Shown here one piece after another: positions 1 to 9,416 of a stretch of DNA of 64,000 nucleotides. The position numbers were made by a program, and so were the translations under genes. The stretch's first letter is position 1. Each line of letters begins with the position of its first letter. The notes under the pieces were generated by a model. The model saw only the letters and a list, made by a program, of their open reading frames with translations, was not told where the DNA came from and ran no database searches. The stretch comes from Acinetobacter sp. NCu2D-2 (lineage in GTDB: Bacteria > Pseudomonadota > Gammaproteobacteria > Pseudomonadales > Moraxellaceae), in the NCBI RefSeq assembly GCF_001647675.1, contig NZ_CP015594.1, forward strand, positions 62,001 to 126,000, written 5' to 3'.

Positions 1-58
1 GCTTTTGCTTTTAGAATCCTCCACTTGAGCTAGTCGAAAGTGGTGGGAGTGTGTCAAA
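1..58 (+). mobile_element. Right end of an IS200/IS605-family element (partial copy)
   Basis: These 58 bases are identical to positions 52015-52072, the right end of the complete IS200/IS605 element further along. They include the imperfect hairpin with stems CCACTT and AAGTGG. The rest of this copy lies before the window. The two copies stop matching right after GTGTCAAA, which places the element border at about 56-58. By analogy with IS605 elements this segment would be the 3' end of a TnpB omega RNA, with the guide read from the flanking phrB sequence that follows. Confidence 0.85.
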
Positions 59-711
59 AAGTGATGCAATCGTTGTTCAATGGTTTCATCTTCAACTGAC
101 CATAATTGAGCGATGTCAGGATTATGATAAGGCTGAGCAAACTGATATAAATCAACTTGTTTGAGGCTTAGATTGAGCTTCAATTCTTTCTGTACTCCAA
201 TATCAGGTAAACATGCTGGAACATCCAAAATTAACCGCTCATAACATTTTTTCTTAAAAGCAGTGAAAACCTGATAGGGCTGATTGCTACCATTACGAAT
301 GGTCGTTAAAGGAAACAGGGTAAGATCTTCATAAAGGCTCAGTTGAATATCAAGTTTTTTTAATAGCTCCAAAGCGACTTGATCACGCTGTTCTTCATTA
401 AAACCGACTTCGATATTGGCATGAACGTGATGAATGTTCAGACTTTGGCAGAGTTCTAGTAACCGTGTTGGAATGTGTTGCCACAAAGGTTCTTCTAAGA
501 TTAAAAGTGGAATGTTGAGTTCCGCCAATTGGGTTTTTAAAACTTTTAATCGTCTGAGATAAAGATCAATTTTAATATCGGCATCTTGATGTAAGCGCCA
601 CTGTTCCGGCGTAAGAAATACCACGCCAATACAGAGACCGTGTTGCGCTGCAAAGAACAGGGCACTGTGATCATGAATACGTAGATCCTGACGAAACCAA
701 ACCAATTGCAT
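59..711 (-). pseudogene. phrB: Deoxyribodipyrimidine photolyase, truncated by IS insertion
   Basis: The frame begins at ATG 709-711 and encodes a typical photolyase N-terminus (MQLVWFRQDLRIHDHSAL), the alpha/beta domain that in this family binds the antenna chromophore. Codons stay open for about 217 residues through the motif EQRLHHFL, then run into the IS200/IS605 right end without a stop. The C-terminal FAD-binding catalytic domain, most of a roughly 470-residue enzyme, is absent from the window. The product should therefore be inactive for light-dependent repair of cyclobutane dimers. The missing half could lie left of the IS copy outside the window, or may have been lost by recombination. 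Confidence 0.85.
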
Positions 712-806
712 AGCGGTTATTCTAAAATGATGACTTAAACCAATTGTAAGAAAAGGGATGTGAATAAACTGTATAGAAATGGATGCAATACAAAAATTTA
801 AAAGCA

Positions 807-834
807 ATGGTATTTTACTTATGCAAAATACCAT
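807..834 (-). terminator. Probable terminator of ribE
   Basis: A perfect 10 bp inverted repeat (ATGGTATTTT / AAAATACCAT, 8-base loop) lies just after the ribE stop. On the minus strand it is followed by a loosely T-rich stretch, so it fits a rho-independent terminator of moderate strength. Confidence 0.5.
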
Positions 835-857
835 CAAAAATAGAATCGGGCTGGATA

Positions 858-1472
858 TTAGCCTCGGTGAATATTTTCCAATGTATCCACCAATGTTCGT
901 GTGGTTTGATCAATTTCATAATTGATTTCATCACCGACTTTGACATTTTTCCATGTGGTAAGGCGTAAGGTTTCAGGAATCAAGTCGATTGAAATTTCAC
1001 TCGTTTCACGGTCGACACGATTGACCGTCAGACTACAACCATTTAGCCCAATAAAACCTTTAAGGAAAAAGTATTTGATATTGCCGTTCGGAATTTGAAT
1101 ATCAATATGATAGGTCTCGCCACGTCTTTCTAATGCTTTTACGAGCGCTGTTCCTTCAATATGTCCATACAGATTATGTCCGCCATTTTCACTACCGACT
1201 TTGGCAGAGCGTTCAATATTGACTTCATCACCCACCTTAAGTGCTTTTAGGGTGGTCAGTTCAAGTGTGACATTTGAAATATCAAAATGGATTTGATTAA
1301 GCGTAGTATCAATTTTAGTGACGGTTAAGCAGACACCATTGATGGCAACACTTGCACCGATAAATACATCCTGAAAAAACTGCTGTTCATTACTGACGAT
1401 AATTGTAATAAAACCATCGCCTTTTTTAATTTCAATAATTTTTTCTAAGCCTTGAACAATACCTGTATACAT
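858..1472 (-). CDS. ribE: Riboflavin synthase, alpha subunit
   Basis: It catalyses dismutation of two 6,7-dimethyl-8-ribityllumazine molecules to riboflavin, the last step of riboflavin synthesis. The protein starts MYTGIVQGLEKI, typical of the family, and has two tandem lumazine-binding domains (about 1-97 and 98-195). Each contains the conserved pattern seen here as ASVAINGVCLTV and GFIGLNGCSLTV. The chosen ATG (1470-1472) has an AGGA eight bases upstream. An ATG two codons earlier (1478) is too close to that site, and longer extensions lack the family signature. At about 204 residues the length is normal. The gene stands alone between truncated phrB and the terminator of sfnG; other rib genes are not in the window. 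Confidence 0.92.
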   Translation of the reverse strand: MYTGIVQGLEKIIEIKKGDGFITIIVSNEQQFFQDVFIGASVAINGVCLTVTKIDTTLNQIHFDISNVTLELTTLKALKVGDEVNIERSAKVGSENGGHNLYGHIEGTALVKALERRGETYHIDIQIPNGNIKYFFLKGFIGLNGCSLTVNRVDRETSEISIDLIPETLRLTTWKNVKVGDEINYEIDQTTRTLVDTLENIHRG

Positions 1473-1540
1473 CGACATATTCCTAATTAAGCTAATTTTG
1501 ATTGTAAGCAGCAATTGAAAAGCTGACCACCACATTTATA

Positions 1541-1572
1541 TAAAAAAACCCTCAGGCCGAGCCCTGAGGGTT
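1541..1572 (-). terminator. Rho-independent terminator of sfnG/msuE
   Basis: Stem AACCCTCAGG / CCTGAGGGTT with a 6-base loop, followed on the minus strand by seven Ts. It lies 40 bases after the sfnG stop. Confidence 0.85.
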
Positions 1573-1613
1573 GAAATTGGAACAACGTTTATCGTTATTA
1601 TTATCGGGCTGCT

Positions 1614-2717
1614 TTAGGCAGATTTAGCAGTAATTAGACTTTGCTCTTTGGCTTCAAGTTCACGTACCAATGGCAACACTTTTTCACCGAAGTATTCTAC
1701 TTCTTCAATGAAATGCAGGAAGCCTGAAAGAATTAAATCAACACCAACTTTCTTCAGTTCAACAATGCGCTCTGCAATTTGCTGTGGTGTACCGATGAGG
1801 TTAGTACGGAAACCATCGTTGTATTGAACTAAATCTTCAAAGGTTGATTTTGCCCAGTTACCTTCACCTTCGTTGGTGGCTGCACCTGCTTCACGTGTTG
1901 CATCACCAAAAGATTTCACGGCATCAACATGGGCTTTATCAATAATCTCTTGAAGCACGGCTTTAGCTTCTTCTTCAGTATCACGTGCAATGATGAAAGC
2001 ATTGACCCCGATCTTGACCTGATGATTATTCGCCTTGGCTTTTTCACGGATATCATCAATTTGTTTTTTAAGTTCTGAGGGTGTGTTGCCGTTGGTAAAA
2101 TACCAATCTGATACACGTGAAGCCATATCACGTGCCGCACGTGAGCTGCCACCTTGGAAGATTTCAATATGTGGTTTTTGTACAGGTTTAGGACTCAGGG
2201 TGTAATCTTTAAATTGGTAATATTTCCCATCAAAACTAAAATTATTCTGTGTCCATACGCCTTTTAAGCTACGAATAAATTCTTCTGAACGTGCATAACG
2301 CTGATCATGTTCAGGCCATTCTTCACCGATTGCATCGAACTCACTACGAAACCAGCCACTAACCACGTTAATGGCAATACGGCCATTGGTTAGATGATCA
2401 ATCGTTGCAAGTTGCTTCGCGGCAAGTGCAGGTTTCCATGGGCCAGGTAGGATCGCTGCAATGACTTTTAGACGTTCAGTTTTTGCCAAAATACCATGAC
2501 TGAAACTGACTGATTCATGTTGATTTTCTGCGTTATAGCCTGCAGTAAAACGGATTTGAGTCAATGCATAGTCAAAACCTGCTTTTTCAGCAGTTTGTGC
2601 GAGACGCACGTTATAGTCAAAGCTCCAATCTGTGCGTTGCTCAATGGTACTGACTACAAGGCCACCACTGACGTTCGGTACCCAATAGGCAAAAACAATA
2701 TTATTATCTTTAGACAT
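1614..2717 (-). CDS. sfnG: Dimethyl sulfone monooxygenase (FMNH2-dependent)
   Basis: This 367-residue protein is a bacterial-luciferase-like (TIM barrel) two-component monooxygenase. Recognisable stretches are the N-terminal NIVFAYWVPNVSGGLV, the central GRIAINVVSGWFRSEF and IEIFQGGSSRAARDMA. The family converts dimethyl sulfone to methanesulfinate with FMNH2 and O2, feeding sulfur assimilation from DMSO/DMS when sulfate is scarce. The FMNH2 should come from the reductase encoded 29 bases upstream (msuE), so the two genes form an operon on the minus strand. A GGGTCG sequence lies just before the start. Other alkanesulfonate monooxygenases (SsuD) share the fold, but the N-terminus and the pairing with MsuE favour SfnG. 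Confidence 0.88.
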   Translation of the reverse strand: MSKDNNIVFAYWVPNVSGGLVVSTIEQRTDWSFDYNVRLAQTAEKAGFDYALTQIRFTAGYNAENQHESVSFSHGILAKTERLKVIAAILPGPWKPALAAKQLATIDHLTNGRIAINVVSGWFRSEFDAIGEEWPEHDQRYARSEEFIRSLKGVWTQNNFSFDGKYYQFKDYTLSPKPVQKPHIEIFQGGSSRAARDMASRVSDWYFTNGNTPSELKKQIDDIREKAKANNHQVKIGVNAFIIARDTEEEAKAVLQEIIDKAHVDAVKSFGDATREAGAATNEGEGNWAKSTFEDLVQYNDGFRTNLIGTPQQIAERIVELKKVGVDLILSGFLHFIEEVEYFGEKVLPLVRELEAKEQSLITAKSA

Positions 2718-2746
2718 TTTAACGACCCTCTAGATGCACGATGGTT

Positions 2747-3481
2747 TTATGCCACGTGCGTTTTCGGCGATTTATTTTGGTGAATACGAGCTTCTGCAGC
2801 ATCTAGGTTAGGTACTGCGGCAGATGGTAAAACTTCTTCTTGTTCAATTTGTTTGTTAATACCCAAGTTTTGGCTGGCTTGAATGGTTTTTTCTTTGATC
2901 ACGTCAGCACGTTGACCTTTGGCAGGTGCCCATTCAAGAATCGGTAATGCACGTGCCACAGCAAGGGTAATGCGTGCGCGTAGAAGTTCACTTTGAATAG
3001 TGTATTCAGGTGTGAAATCACGATCAGTCGCATAGACGCCAATTGGTAGTGTTTGTGCTTGGAAGAAGCTGAACAATGGGCGAAGCTGATGTTCAAGGAC
3101 AAGTGCATGACGTTCAGAGCCGCCAGATGCAGCAAGCAGTACAGGTACATCAACCAATGCCGTTTGTTCTACAAAGTCAAAGAAGTGCTTGAAAAGACCC
3201 GTAAATGAAGCACGGTATACAGGTGTTCCCACAATGAGAGCATCTGCTGCTTCTACTTTGGCTAAATCATCCTGTACACGTTGTGGCAATTGGTTGCGGT
3301 AGATTGCACCCCCTAAGAGTTGTCCAATTTCACTAAATTTAATGAAATGCACATTGATTGGCGTTGCCTCACCCAACTCATCAAGAATAGCTTGAACCAA
3401 TGCTTCTGTCTTCGATGGATTATTGAGACCACCGGAAACAGCAACAATGTTTAGTGGTTTTTGGAGAGATGAATGTGACAT
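2747..3481 (-). CDS. msuE: NAD(P)H-dependent FMN reductase
   Basis: A flavodoxin-fold FMN reductase of 244 residues. The N-terminal VAVSGGLNNPSKTEAL binds the FMN phosphate, and GTPVYRASFTGLFKHFFD is the typical flavin-binding loop. It supplies FMNH2 to the monooxygenase encoded downstream (sfnG). The C-terminal 50 residues are a low-complexity extension (QASQNLGINKQIEQEE). It is the first gene of the two-gene transcript; the 370-base gap upstream holds the promoter shared back-to-back with the LuxR-type regulator. Regulation by sulfur limitation is expected from the family, but no specific operator was identified here. Confidence 0.86.
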   Translation of the reverse strand: MSHSSLQKPLNIVAVSGGLNNPSKTEALVQAILDELGEATPINVHFIKFSEIGQLLGGAIYRNQLPQRVQDDLAKVEAADALIVGTPVYRASFTGLFKHFFDFVEQTALVDVPVLLAASGGSERHALVLEHQLRPLFSFFQAQTLPIGVYATDRDFTPEYTIQSELLRARITLAVARALPILEWAPAKGQRADVIKEKTIQASQNLGINKQIEQEEVLPSAAVPNLDAAEARIHQNKSPKTHVA

Positions 3482-3852
3482 AAGAAAAACCTAAACTGTA
3501 TATTTATGGATTAACGTTATTAATCCAAAATCAGCTTATGCGGTAAAATAAGGAAAATCTTAAAAGTTATCTATTTTTCATATATGACTAAATTGGTAGG
3601 GATTGATCTTGGTAGCTATTGCTAATACTTTGAAAAATAGATTTATATTCAAATCTGCTAAGCTTTGCTAAATCGTGATATACCATATATAAAAAAGTGA
3701 TTAGAATTAAATAATTAACGAAAAAGAGCTGCATCATTTTTTTATGTAGATAAACTGAACATAAATTAAATATTTATTAATTCTTGCATACCCTAAATAG
3801 CACTTGTGTGGTTAGAATAGAGCTACCGTGCACAAGATCTCTCATGTTGCCT
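3482..3852. promoter_or_regulatory. Divergent intergenic region msuE / crbR
   Basis: This is 371 bases of AT-rich sequence between two divergent genes, so it must contain both promoters. Several TATAAT-like stretches occur, but I could not assign a confident -35/-10 pair. No further gene or RNA is seen. Confidence 0.45.
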
Positions 3853-4503
3853 ATGAATATTTTAATCGTTGATGATCATCCACTGTTTCGTCATGCTTTA
3901 ATTCAAGCCGTTCGTTATAGCCTGCCACAAGCGCAAATCCATGAAACTGCTGCTGTGAATGAGTTTTATGAACGTCTAGAGAAAGGTCCTGAACCAGATC
4001 TTGTTTTGCTGGACTTGAATTTACCAGGGGCTTCAGGCTTCTCCGCTTTGGTTCATGTACGCGCGCAGTATCCTTCATTGCCAATTATTGTGGTGTCTGC
4101 ACATGAAGAAGCCAGCATTATCCAACGCTCAATTGCACATGGTGCGATGGGCTATATTCCAAAATCGGCACATCCAAGTCATATTGGTGAAGCGATTCGT
4201 GAAGTGTTGGAAGGGGAAATCTGGTTACCACCAAACTTGCCTGCCAATATGAACTTCGACCCACGTGCGGCTGATGAAACTGCTTTAGCTGAACGTATTC
4301 AATCTTTAACACCACAACAGTTCCGTGTGTTGATGATGGTGGCAGAAGGTTTACTCAATAAACAAATTGCTTATGAGTTAGATGTGTCAGAAGCGACCAT
4401 CAAAGCGCATGTCACTGCAATTTTCCGTAAGCTCGGTGTACAAAATCGTACCCAAGCTGTATTAGCAATTAATGCGTTGAATATCGAAGAAAAGAAAATA
4501 TAA
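3853..4503 (+). CDS. crbR: LuxR/NarL-family response regulator, CrbR/ErdR type
   Basis: A two-domain response regulator of about 216 residues. The receiver begins MNILIVDDHPLFRHAL, with the acidic pocket DD and phosphoacceptor Asp in DLVLLDLNLPG. The C-terminal LuxR helix-turn-helix includes LTPQQFRVLMMVAEGLLNKQ and SEATIKAHVTAIFRKL. The closest functional family I can name is CrbR/ErdR, which activates acetate metabolism (acs, actP) with the SSF-histidine kinase CrbS/MxtR. Such a kinase lies 1.2 kb away, followed by actP, which supports this. An in-frame ATG nine bases earlier (3844) is an alternative start, and neither start has a strong ribosome binding site. Confidence 0.78.
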   Translation: MNILIVDDHPLFRHALIQAVRYSLPQAQIHETAAVNEFYERLEKGPEPDLVLLDLNLPGASGFSALVHVRAQYPSLPIIVVSAHEEASIIQRSIAHGAMGYIPKSAHPSHIGEAIREVLEGEIWLPPNLPANMNFDPRAADETALAERIQSLTPQQFRVLMMVAEGLLNKQIAYELDVSEATIKAHVTAIFRKLGVQNRTQAVLAINALNIEEKKI

Positions 4504-4525
4504 ACACTTTGATATCGCCAAAAAG

Positions 4526-4556
4526 AAAAAGGAGTCGATGGTTCGACTCCTTTTTT
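4526..4556. terminator. Bidirectional terminator
   Basis: Stem AAAAAGGAGTCGA / TCGACTCCTTTTT between two convergent genes, with A-rich and T-rich flanks so that it can act on both. Confidence 0.85.
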
Positions 4557-4576
4557 GTTGTGTGTTTCACTTAAAA

Positions 4577-5341
4577 TTACGCGATATAGTCCTGTTTTGG
4601 TGTCATATCTGCACAAAATAATGGGTTTAATGCACACTGTAATTCATCAATTTCTTCCTGCGACACATAGCCTTTATTTTTTAAAAATTCAGCGACACGT
4701 TCATCGCGTAAACTTAAGAATGTCGCATCATAAACACCAAGATCGACAAATAGCGCTGCGGTTTCAAGGCTATTAAAGCGGTCTAAATATACATCGTTGC
4801 CATACATCAAAAAGATATGGTCTTCATCGGCATGTGGGTCAACATTCAAACTTTCTGCCAAAACTTCAGGCGGTGTTTTAATAAATAGCAGTTCGGAGAG
4901 TTCATCAAACTGAGTGGTATCCAGTTTGAGTTCACCGGTTTTTACATGACCCAACCATGCTTTAAACACCAATACCGCACCGCCGCGTAGTAACATGCTC
5001 CAAATTTGGTGGCGAACTTCATGGCTTAATTCGCGTGATTCGACTTCTAAACTTTGAATCAGTTTCGATTCTTGTTCGGCAATTCGTTCAAATAAGCCTA
5101 GACCTTGAGGCTTGTAGGCATAAGGCTGGAATACATCAAAATGCAGCTCATCAAAAACTTTTAAGGCCAAAGGGACTGCGCTTTGATAAATCACATCGAG
5201 TGCTTGGATTTGAGCAGCATTCAGTTTGCTATGCTGAAACAGTTGTGCCCAATGAATCACAGGCAAAAGGGCATTTACGCCGTATTCACGGTGGAATTGT
5301 TGATTTTGATTATGTTCCAGCTCAGTGGTATTGATCGTCAT
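4577..5341 (-). CDS. Conserved hypothetical protein, 254 aa
   Basis: I do not recognise the family. The protein is soluble, acidic and mostly alpha-helical, with no signal peptide or membrane segment. The region about 30-130 contains several amphipathic helices, and the C-terminus carries LKNKGYVSQEEIDELQ, resembling an EF-like or helical adaptor segment but without a metal loop. It is placed between the response regulator and the kinase of the presumed acetate two-component system, convergent with the regulator. That position suggests, but does not show, a link to the system. The ATG at 5339-5341 is followed by a plausible N-terminus; no better start is visible. Confidence 0.7.
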   Translation of the reverse strand: MTINTTELEHNQNQQFHREYGVNALLPVIHWAQLFQHSKLNAAQIQALDVIYQSAVPLALKVFDELHFDVFQPYAYKPQGLGLFERIAEQESKLIQSLEVESRELSHEVRHQIWSMLLRGGAVLVFKAWLGHVKTGELKLDTTQFDELSELLFIKTPPEVLAESLNVDPHADEDHIFLMYGNDVYLDRFNSLETAALFVDLGVYDATFLSLRDERVAEFLKNKGYVSQEEIDELQCALNPLFCADMTPKQDYIA

Positions 5342-5745
5342 TGTTGTTTGTCCTCTGCGTATTCGTGGTTGATCTTTGATAATCAGCTAATGTTTAGAAT
5401 CAGAAGATCAAATCATGTGTTTATTTTTAGGCTTTATTACGTGAAAATTAAAGTAGGACAAAAGTTTAAAATTTATTTTTAATTTAAAAATAATTATAAA
5501 TAACAATATCTTGAAATTTAAATTTTAGATTTTCTATATGTTTTTAAGAATTTTGAACAGTTTTTGCCATTCCAAAATTCAAAATGAGCACTTTGGTCTA
5601 TAAAAAGTATGCGCGGGTATCGAAAAATGATGCGTTTTGTACATTCGCTTAAAAATTAAGCCAATTTGGAAATTTTTATTTACACTTAAAATAAAAATGC
5701 CCATGTTGCAGCACAACATGAGCATGCTCAAAACAGCAAATAGAC
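5342..5745. other. Non-coding gap between hypothetical gene and crbS
   Basis: This is 404 bases of very AT-rich DNA. It contains the promoter region of the minus-strand hypothetical gene and, at its right end, the crbS terminator listed separately. No open frame of note and no structured RNA is seen. Confidence 0.5.
5695..5723 (-). terminator. Probable terminator of crbS
   Basis: Stem CATGTTG / CAACATG (5702-5720), followed on the minus strand by GGGCATTTTTATTTT. It sits about 25 bases after the kinase stop codon. Confidence 0.65.
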
Positions 5746-8700
5746 CTAGCTATCTGAAATTTTTAAACCCGATAACCATGACCGTAATGAAGCAGGTTTA
5801 AGCGGTTTTTTCAGTAGGACAATATTTTGCTCTTTTAAGCGTTGAGGAAGTTCAGGATCAGAATCTGCAGTAATTAATGCCACAGGCACATTCTCTTTAC
5901 GATGTTGCAAAATAAAATCCAGTCCCATTTTATTTTGATTCAAATGTTGATCCACCAACCAAACCTGAATATTTTCCTGTTGGATGAGTTCAGCCGCTTG
6001 CTCGGGCTCTGTTGCTTTAAAGACTTGATAACCCCATTTGCTGAGCAATGTGGACATTCCTTCCAAAATGGTTTCGTCATTATCTAAGCACAGCACTTTA
6101 AAGGCTTTCGCTTTTAATGGAACAGCTTGCGTTGGTGCTGCCACAACTTTTGGAGCTTCAACCAAAGGGACCTCAATCATAAAGCATGAGCCTTGACCGA
6201 GTGTTGAATAGACATAAACAGGATAATTCAACATGCTGGTCATACGCTGCACAATGGCTAAACCAAGACCTAAACCTTGTTCACCCCAAGGTGAAGTATG
6301 TCCACAGCGCTCAAACTCTTGGAATAGCTTGATGCGTTGTTCTTCAGCAATACCAGGACCTGTATCCCAAACCCCGATACGAATATGCTGGGGCTTGCTG
6401 CTTGAGCGTAATACGCCAACCACCACTTTACCTTTAGCTGTGTAGCGTAGGGCATTGCTGACAAAGTTTTGAATAATACGTCGAATCCATTGTGGATCGG
6501 TATCAATCCAGAATTGAGCATCATGTACGCTAAATTTAATCTCGCGTTGTGCAGCAATCGACTTAAATTGCAATTCTAAATCGCTAAGCAAATCGTGTAA
6601 TGGATAGGCCTGACGTTTAGGTTGAATAGTTCCACCTTCTAAACGGGCAATATCTAACAGTGCAGACAACATACTTTCTGCACCATGTAAGGCACGATCC
6701 AGTTGCTGCAAGGTTTTACGGTCTTCTTCAGACTGTACACTTTGCTCGAGCGCAGTACTAAATAGACGTGCCGCATGCATCGGCTGCAATAGGTCATGAC
6801 TGGCAGCAGCAATAAATCGACTTTTCGACATATTGGCTTTATCAGCTTGTTCACGTGCCAGTTGTTGCTCCGAAAGGGCATCCGCAAGCTGTTGTGTCCG
6901 GTCACGTACACGGCCTTCAAGCACAGCTTCATTTTCACGGAACGCTGTAATGTCGGCAAAGGTTGTCACAAAACCGCCACCTTCGATCGGATTCCCACGC
7001 ATCTGAATCACACGGCCATCTTTACGAATACGTTCAAACTCATGGGCACTGCCTACACGCATCCAATGCATACGTTTACGGACATGCTCCTCGACAGAAC
7101 CTGGTCCACATTCACCACGTTCAGCGTTATAACGAATCAAATCTGAAATTGGACAGCCAACATAGACAATGTCTTTTGGATAATCGAAGAGTTTAAGATA
7201 TTGATTATTCCATGCAACCAAACACATGTTTTCATCCACCACACTCACCCCTTGGGTCATGTGGTCGATCATGGTCATAATCAGATTTTGGTTAAACCGT
7301 TGCCATTGGGATGCTTGGTCAAGAATATTCGCGACCTGACCAAGTGCCAAACCATTATTAACCATCGCGGTTGTCAGTAATGTCCGCGCAGAAGCAGCGC
7401 CAATCGTGCCTGCCAAATACTGTTCGGTAAAACGCCACCACATCCCGTTTGCACTGCTATTTTCATTCAGCTCTACATTGTTTTGAGTGCAGAACTGCTC
7501 AAAAGCACGCATGGTCGGTTCTTCACCAGTAATACGTTTCGAAAGGGTAATTAAGTCACCGACTTTTAAACGTGCTACATCTTGATGAGAATAAGTAATC
7601 TCATTATTCAGACTTTGTGAAGGCAAAGGCTTGGTTTCATAATAAAAGAAACTTTCTGCCTGAATTTGCTCTGCAATGCTTGGTCGGAAAATACGCGATA
7701 CCCAAATATATAAAATAAGGTTTAGACCAAGTGACCAAATCACACCATGGGTCAGTGGATCAAAAGATTCAAAACCGAGTAAGGCTTCAGGACGTAAAAT
7801 ATTGATGCCAAATGGACCATGATTGAGAATATTTTCACTGATGTACTGAAATTCTGTAGGTAGACTGCGCAAAACGGTTGGGATTAACAAAGTATAGGCC
7901 CACATGGCAAAGCCGGTAATTAACCCTGCATACACACCTTGCTTACTGCCACCACGCCAATATAAACCACCAATCAGAGCAGGGGAGAACTGTGCCACAG
8001 CACTAAATGCCAAAAGACCGAATACAGAAAGCTGGTTAATGTCGTTAAAGAAGTTATAGAACAAGAAGCCAAAGAGCATCACACCAAGAATACAGATACG
8101 GCGTGTAAACTTAAGAACTAAAGGCAAGCGTTTGTCATGGCGAGAAATAAATTTAAAGCGCCAAAGTGCCGGCATGATTAAGTCATTACTGAGCATAATC
8201 GACAATGCCACGGACGATACCAATAGCATTCCTGTGGATGCAGAAAAACCGCCCAAGAATGCCAATAAAGTAAGCCAATCTTGGTTATAACTGAGGGGTA
8301 AAGACAAAACAGCCACATCCGGAATGGCTAAATACTGCGGAGCTGCATGTAAAGCCCAGCTGGCGATGGGAATAATAGCGAGCGTGGTTAAAATCAGATA
8401 CACAGTAAACCAGCGACGTGCCCCGCGAATATGTTTTTCATCACGCAATTCAACCACAGCAACGTGGAATTGGCGTGGTAAACAAATGATCGCTAATGCC
8501 GCAAGCAAAGTTTGTATCCAGAAACTTTCAGGCACACCAAACAGCTGAACATCTCGGAATGTTGTACTAATGTCATTTGAGATTTGCGCAACATTGGCTG
8601 GTGAATCGAACATAAAGAAACATGCAACCGCGAGCAGTGCAAAGAGTTTCACGAATGATTCAAACGCAACCGCGAGCATGAGACCGCCGTGTTGTTCAGT

Positions 8701-9237
8701 ATTGGCAATTTGCCGTGTACCAAAAATCATCGCCAAGATCGCCAAAATACCGGTCAATAGAAGTACCCCATTGGTGGTACTCGTGATCCCTGCGGTCGGT
8801 TCCAAAATCACGGCGGCACTTAATGCGATGGCACGTAGCTGTAAAGCCAAATACGGAATAATCGCGATGACAGCCAAAATGGTGACTAATGAAGCCAATG
8901 GCCCACTTTTACCGTAGCGTGCTGCTACAAAGTCGGCAATCGATGAAATGGCATGGTTCTGACGGACTCGTCCTAGGCGTCGCCAAATGTCATATCCCAG
9001 TGCTACAAACAGCAAAGGTCCAAGATAAATAGGCAAGAAAATAATACCTTCACGAACTGCAGCGCCAGTTGCGCCATAAAACGTCCACGAAGAACAATAG
9101 ACACCTAAAGTTAAACTAAACAATAACATGCGTCCGCGAGTACTAAGACGACTGGCATGTTTTTCACCGAAAAATGCACAAATAAAGAGGATTGCGATAT
9201 ATAGGGCGAGCACCCCGATAATGAGCCAACTGTTCAT
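5746..9237 (-). CDS. crbS: SSF-domain hybrid sensor histidine kinase, CrbS/MxtR type
   Basis: This 1163-residue inner-membrane protein has an N-terminal sodium/solute symporter-like module of about 12-13 helices (about 1-520), a PAS-type domain (about 640-760, including MTQGVSVVDENMCLVAWNNQ), a HisKA domain with the phospho-His in AASHDLLQPMHAARL, a HATPase_c domain (NFVSNALRYT, DTGPGI, GLGLGLAIVQ) and a C-terminal receiver (DQHLN carries the likely phospho-Asp). This architecture is that of CbrA and CrbS/MxtR kinases. The neighbouring LuxR-type regulator and the divergent DUF485-actP operon point to CrbS, which controls acetate use. The start MNSWLIIGVLALY leads directly into helix 1. CbrA (carbon/nitrogen balance) is the main alternative, but its NtrC-type partner is absent here. 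Confidence 0.85.
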   Translation of the reverse strand: MNSWLIIGVLALYIAILFICAFFGEKHASRLSTRGRMLLFSLTLGVYCSSWTFYGATGAAVREGIIFLPIYLGPLLFVALGYDIWRRLGRVRQNHAISSIADFVAARYGKSGPLASLVTILAVIAIIPYLALQLRAIALSAAVILEPTAGITSTTNGVLLLTGILAILAMIFGTRQIANTEQHGGLMLAVAFESFVKLFALLAVACFFMFDSPANVAQISNDISTTFRDVQLFGVPESFWIQTLLAALAIICLPRQFHVAVVELRDEKHIRGARRWFTVYLILTTLAIIPIASWALHAAPQYLAIPDVAVLSLPLSYNQDWLTLLAFLGGFSASTGMLLVSSVALSIMLSNDLIMPALWRFKFISRHDKRLPLVLKFTRRICILGVMLFGFLFYNFFNDINQLSVFGLLAFSAVAQFSPALIGGLYWRGGSKQGVYAGLITGFAMWAYTLLIPTVLRSLPTEFQYISENILNHGPFGINILRPEALLGFESFDPLTHGVIWSLGLNLILYIWVSRIFRPSIAEQIQAESFFYYETKPLPSQSLNNEITYSHQDVARLKVGDLITLSKRITGEEPTMRAFEQFCTQNNVELNENSSANGMWWRFTEQYLAGTIGAASARTLLTTAMVNNGLALGQVANILDQASQWQRFNQNLIMTMIDHMTQGVSVVDENMCLVAWNNQYLKLFDYPKDIVYVGCPISDLIRYNAERGECGPGSVEEHVRKRMHWMRVGSAHEFERIRKDGRVIQMRGNPIEGGGFVTTFADITAFRENEAVLEGRVRDRTQQLADALSEQQLAREQADKANMSKSRFIAAASHDLLQPMHAARLFSTALEQSVQSEEDRKTLQQLDRALHGAESMLSALLDIARLEGGTIQPKRQAYPLHDLLSDLELQFKSIAAQREIKFSVHDAQFWIDTDPQWIRRIIQNFVSNALRYTAKGKVVVGVLRSSSKPQHIRIGVWDTGPGIAEEQRIKLFQEFERCGHTSPWGEQGLGLGLAIVQRMTSMLNYPVYVYSTLGQGSCFMIEVPLVEAPKVVAAPTQAVPLKAKAFKVLCLDNDETILEGMSTLLSKWGYQVFKATEPEQAAELIQQENIQVWLVDQHLNQNKMGLDFILQHRKENVPVALITADSDPELPQRLKEQNIVLLKKPLKPASLRSWLSGLKISDS

Positions 9238-9389
9238 ATAGCCTGATGTGTACTGAGCAGAACACTATGATACCGCATCCATAAAGCCCCCGTTGAAATT
9301 GATTATTTTTTAACGACCAAAGTCTAAATTACAACCAGTAGAGAAGCTTGCTAACGTGGTGCAGTGATAATTCGAATTAAAAAATAACC

Positions 9390-9405
9390 GACCCAAGGTT
9401 GGGTC
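9390..9405 (+). promoter_or_regulatory. Hairpin immediately upstream of the yjcH ribosome binding site
   Basis: The sequence GACCCAAGGTTGGGTC forms a 7 bp stem (GACCCAA/TTGGGTC) with a 2-base turn. It lies two bases before the AGGAG site (9408-9412) of the DUF485 gene. It could be an operator half-palindrome or a 5'-UTR hairpin affecting translation; the sequence alone does not decide. Confidence 0.4.
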
Positions 9406-9416
9406 TAAGGAGAAAA

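Noticed and set aside
783..968. Open frame on the plus strand over the ribE end
   Set aside because: It overlaps ribE and its terminator in the other strand and has no ribosome binding site or recognisable sequence.
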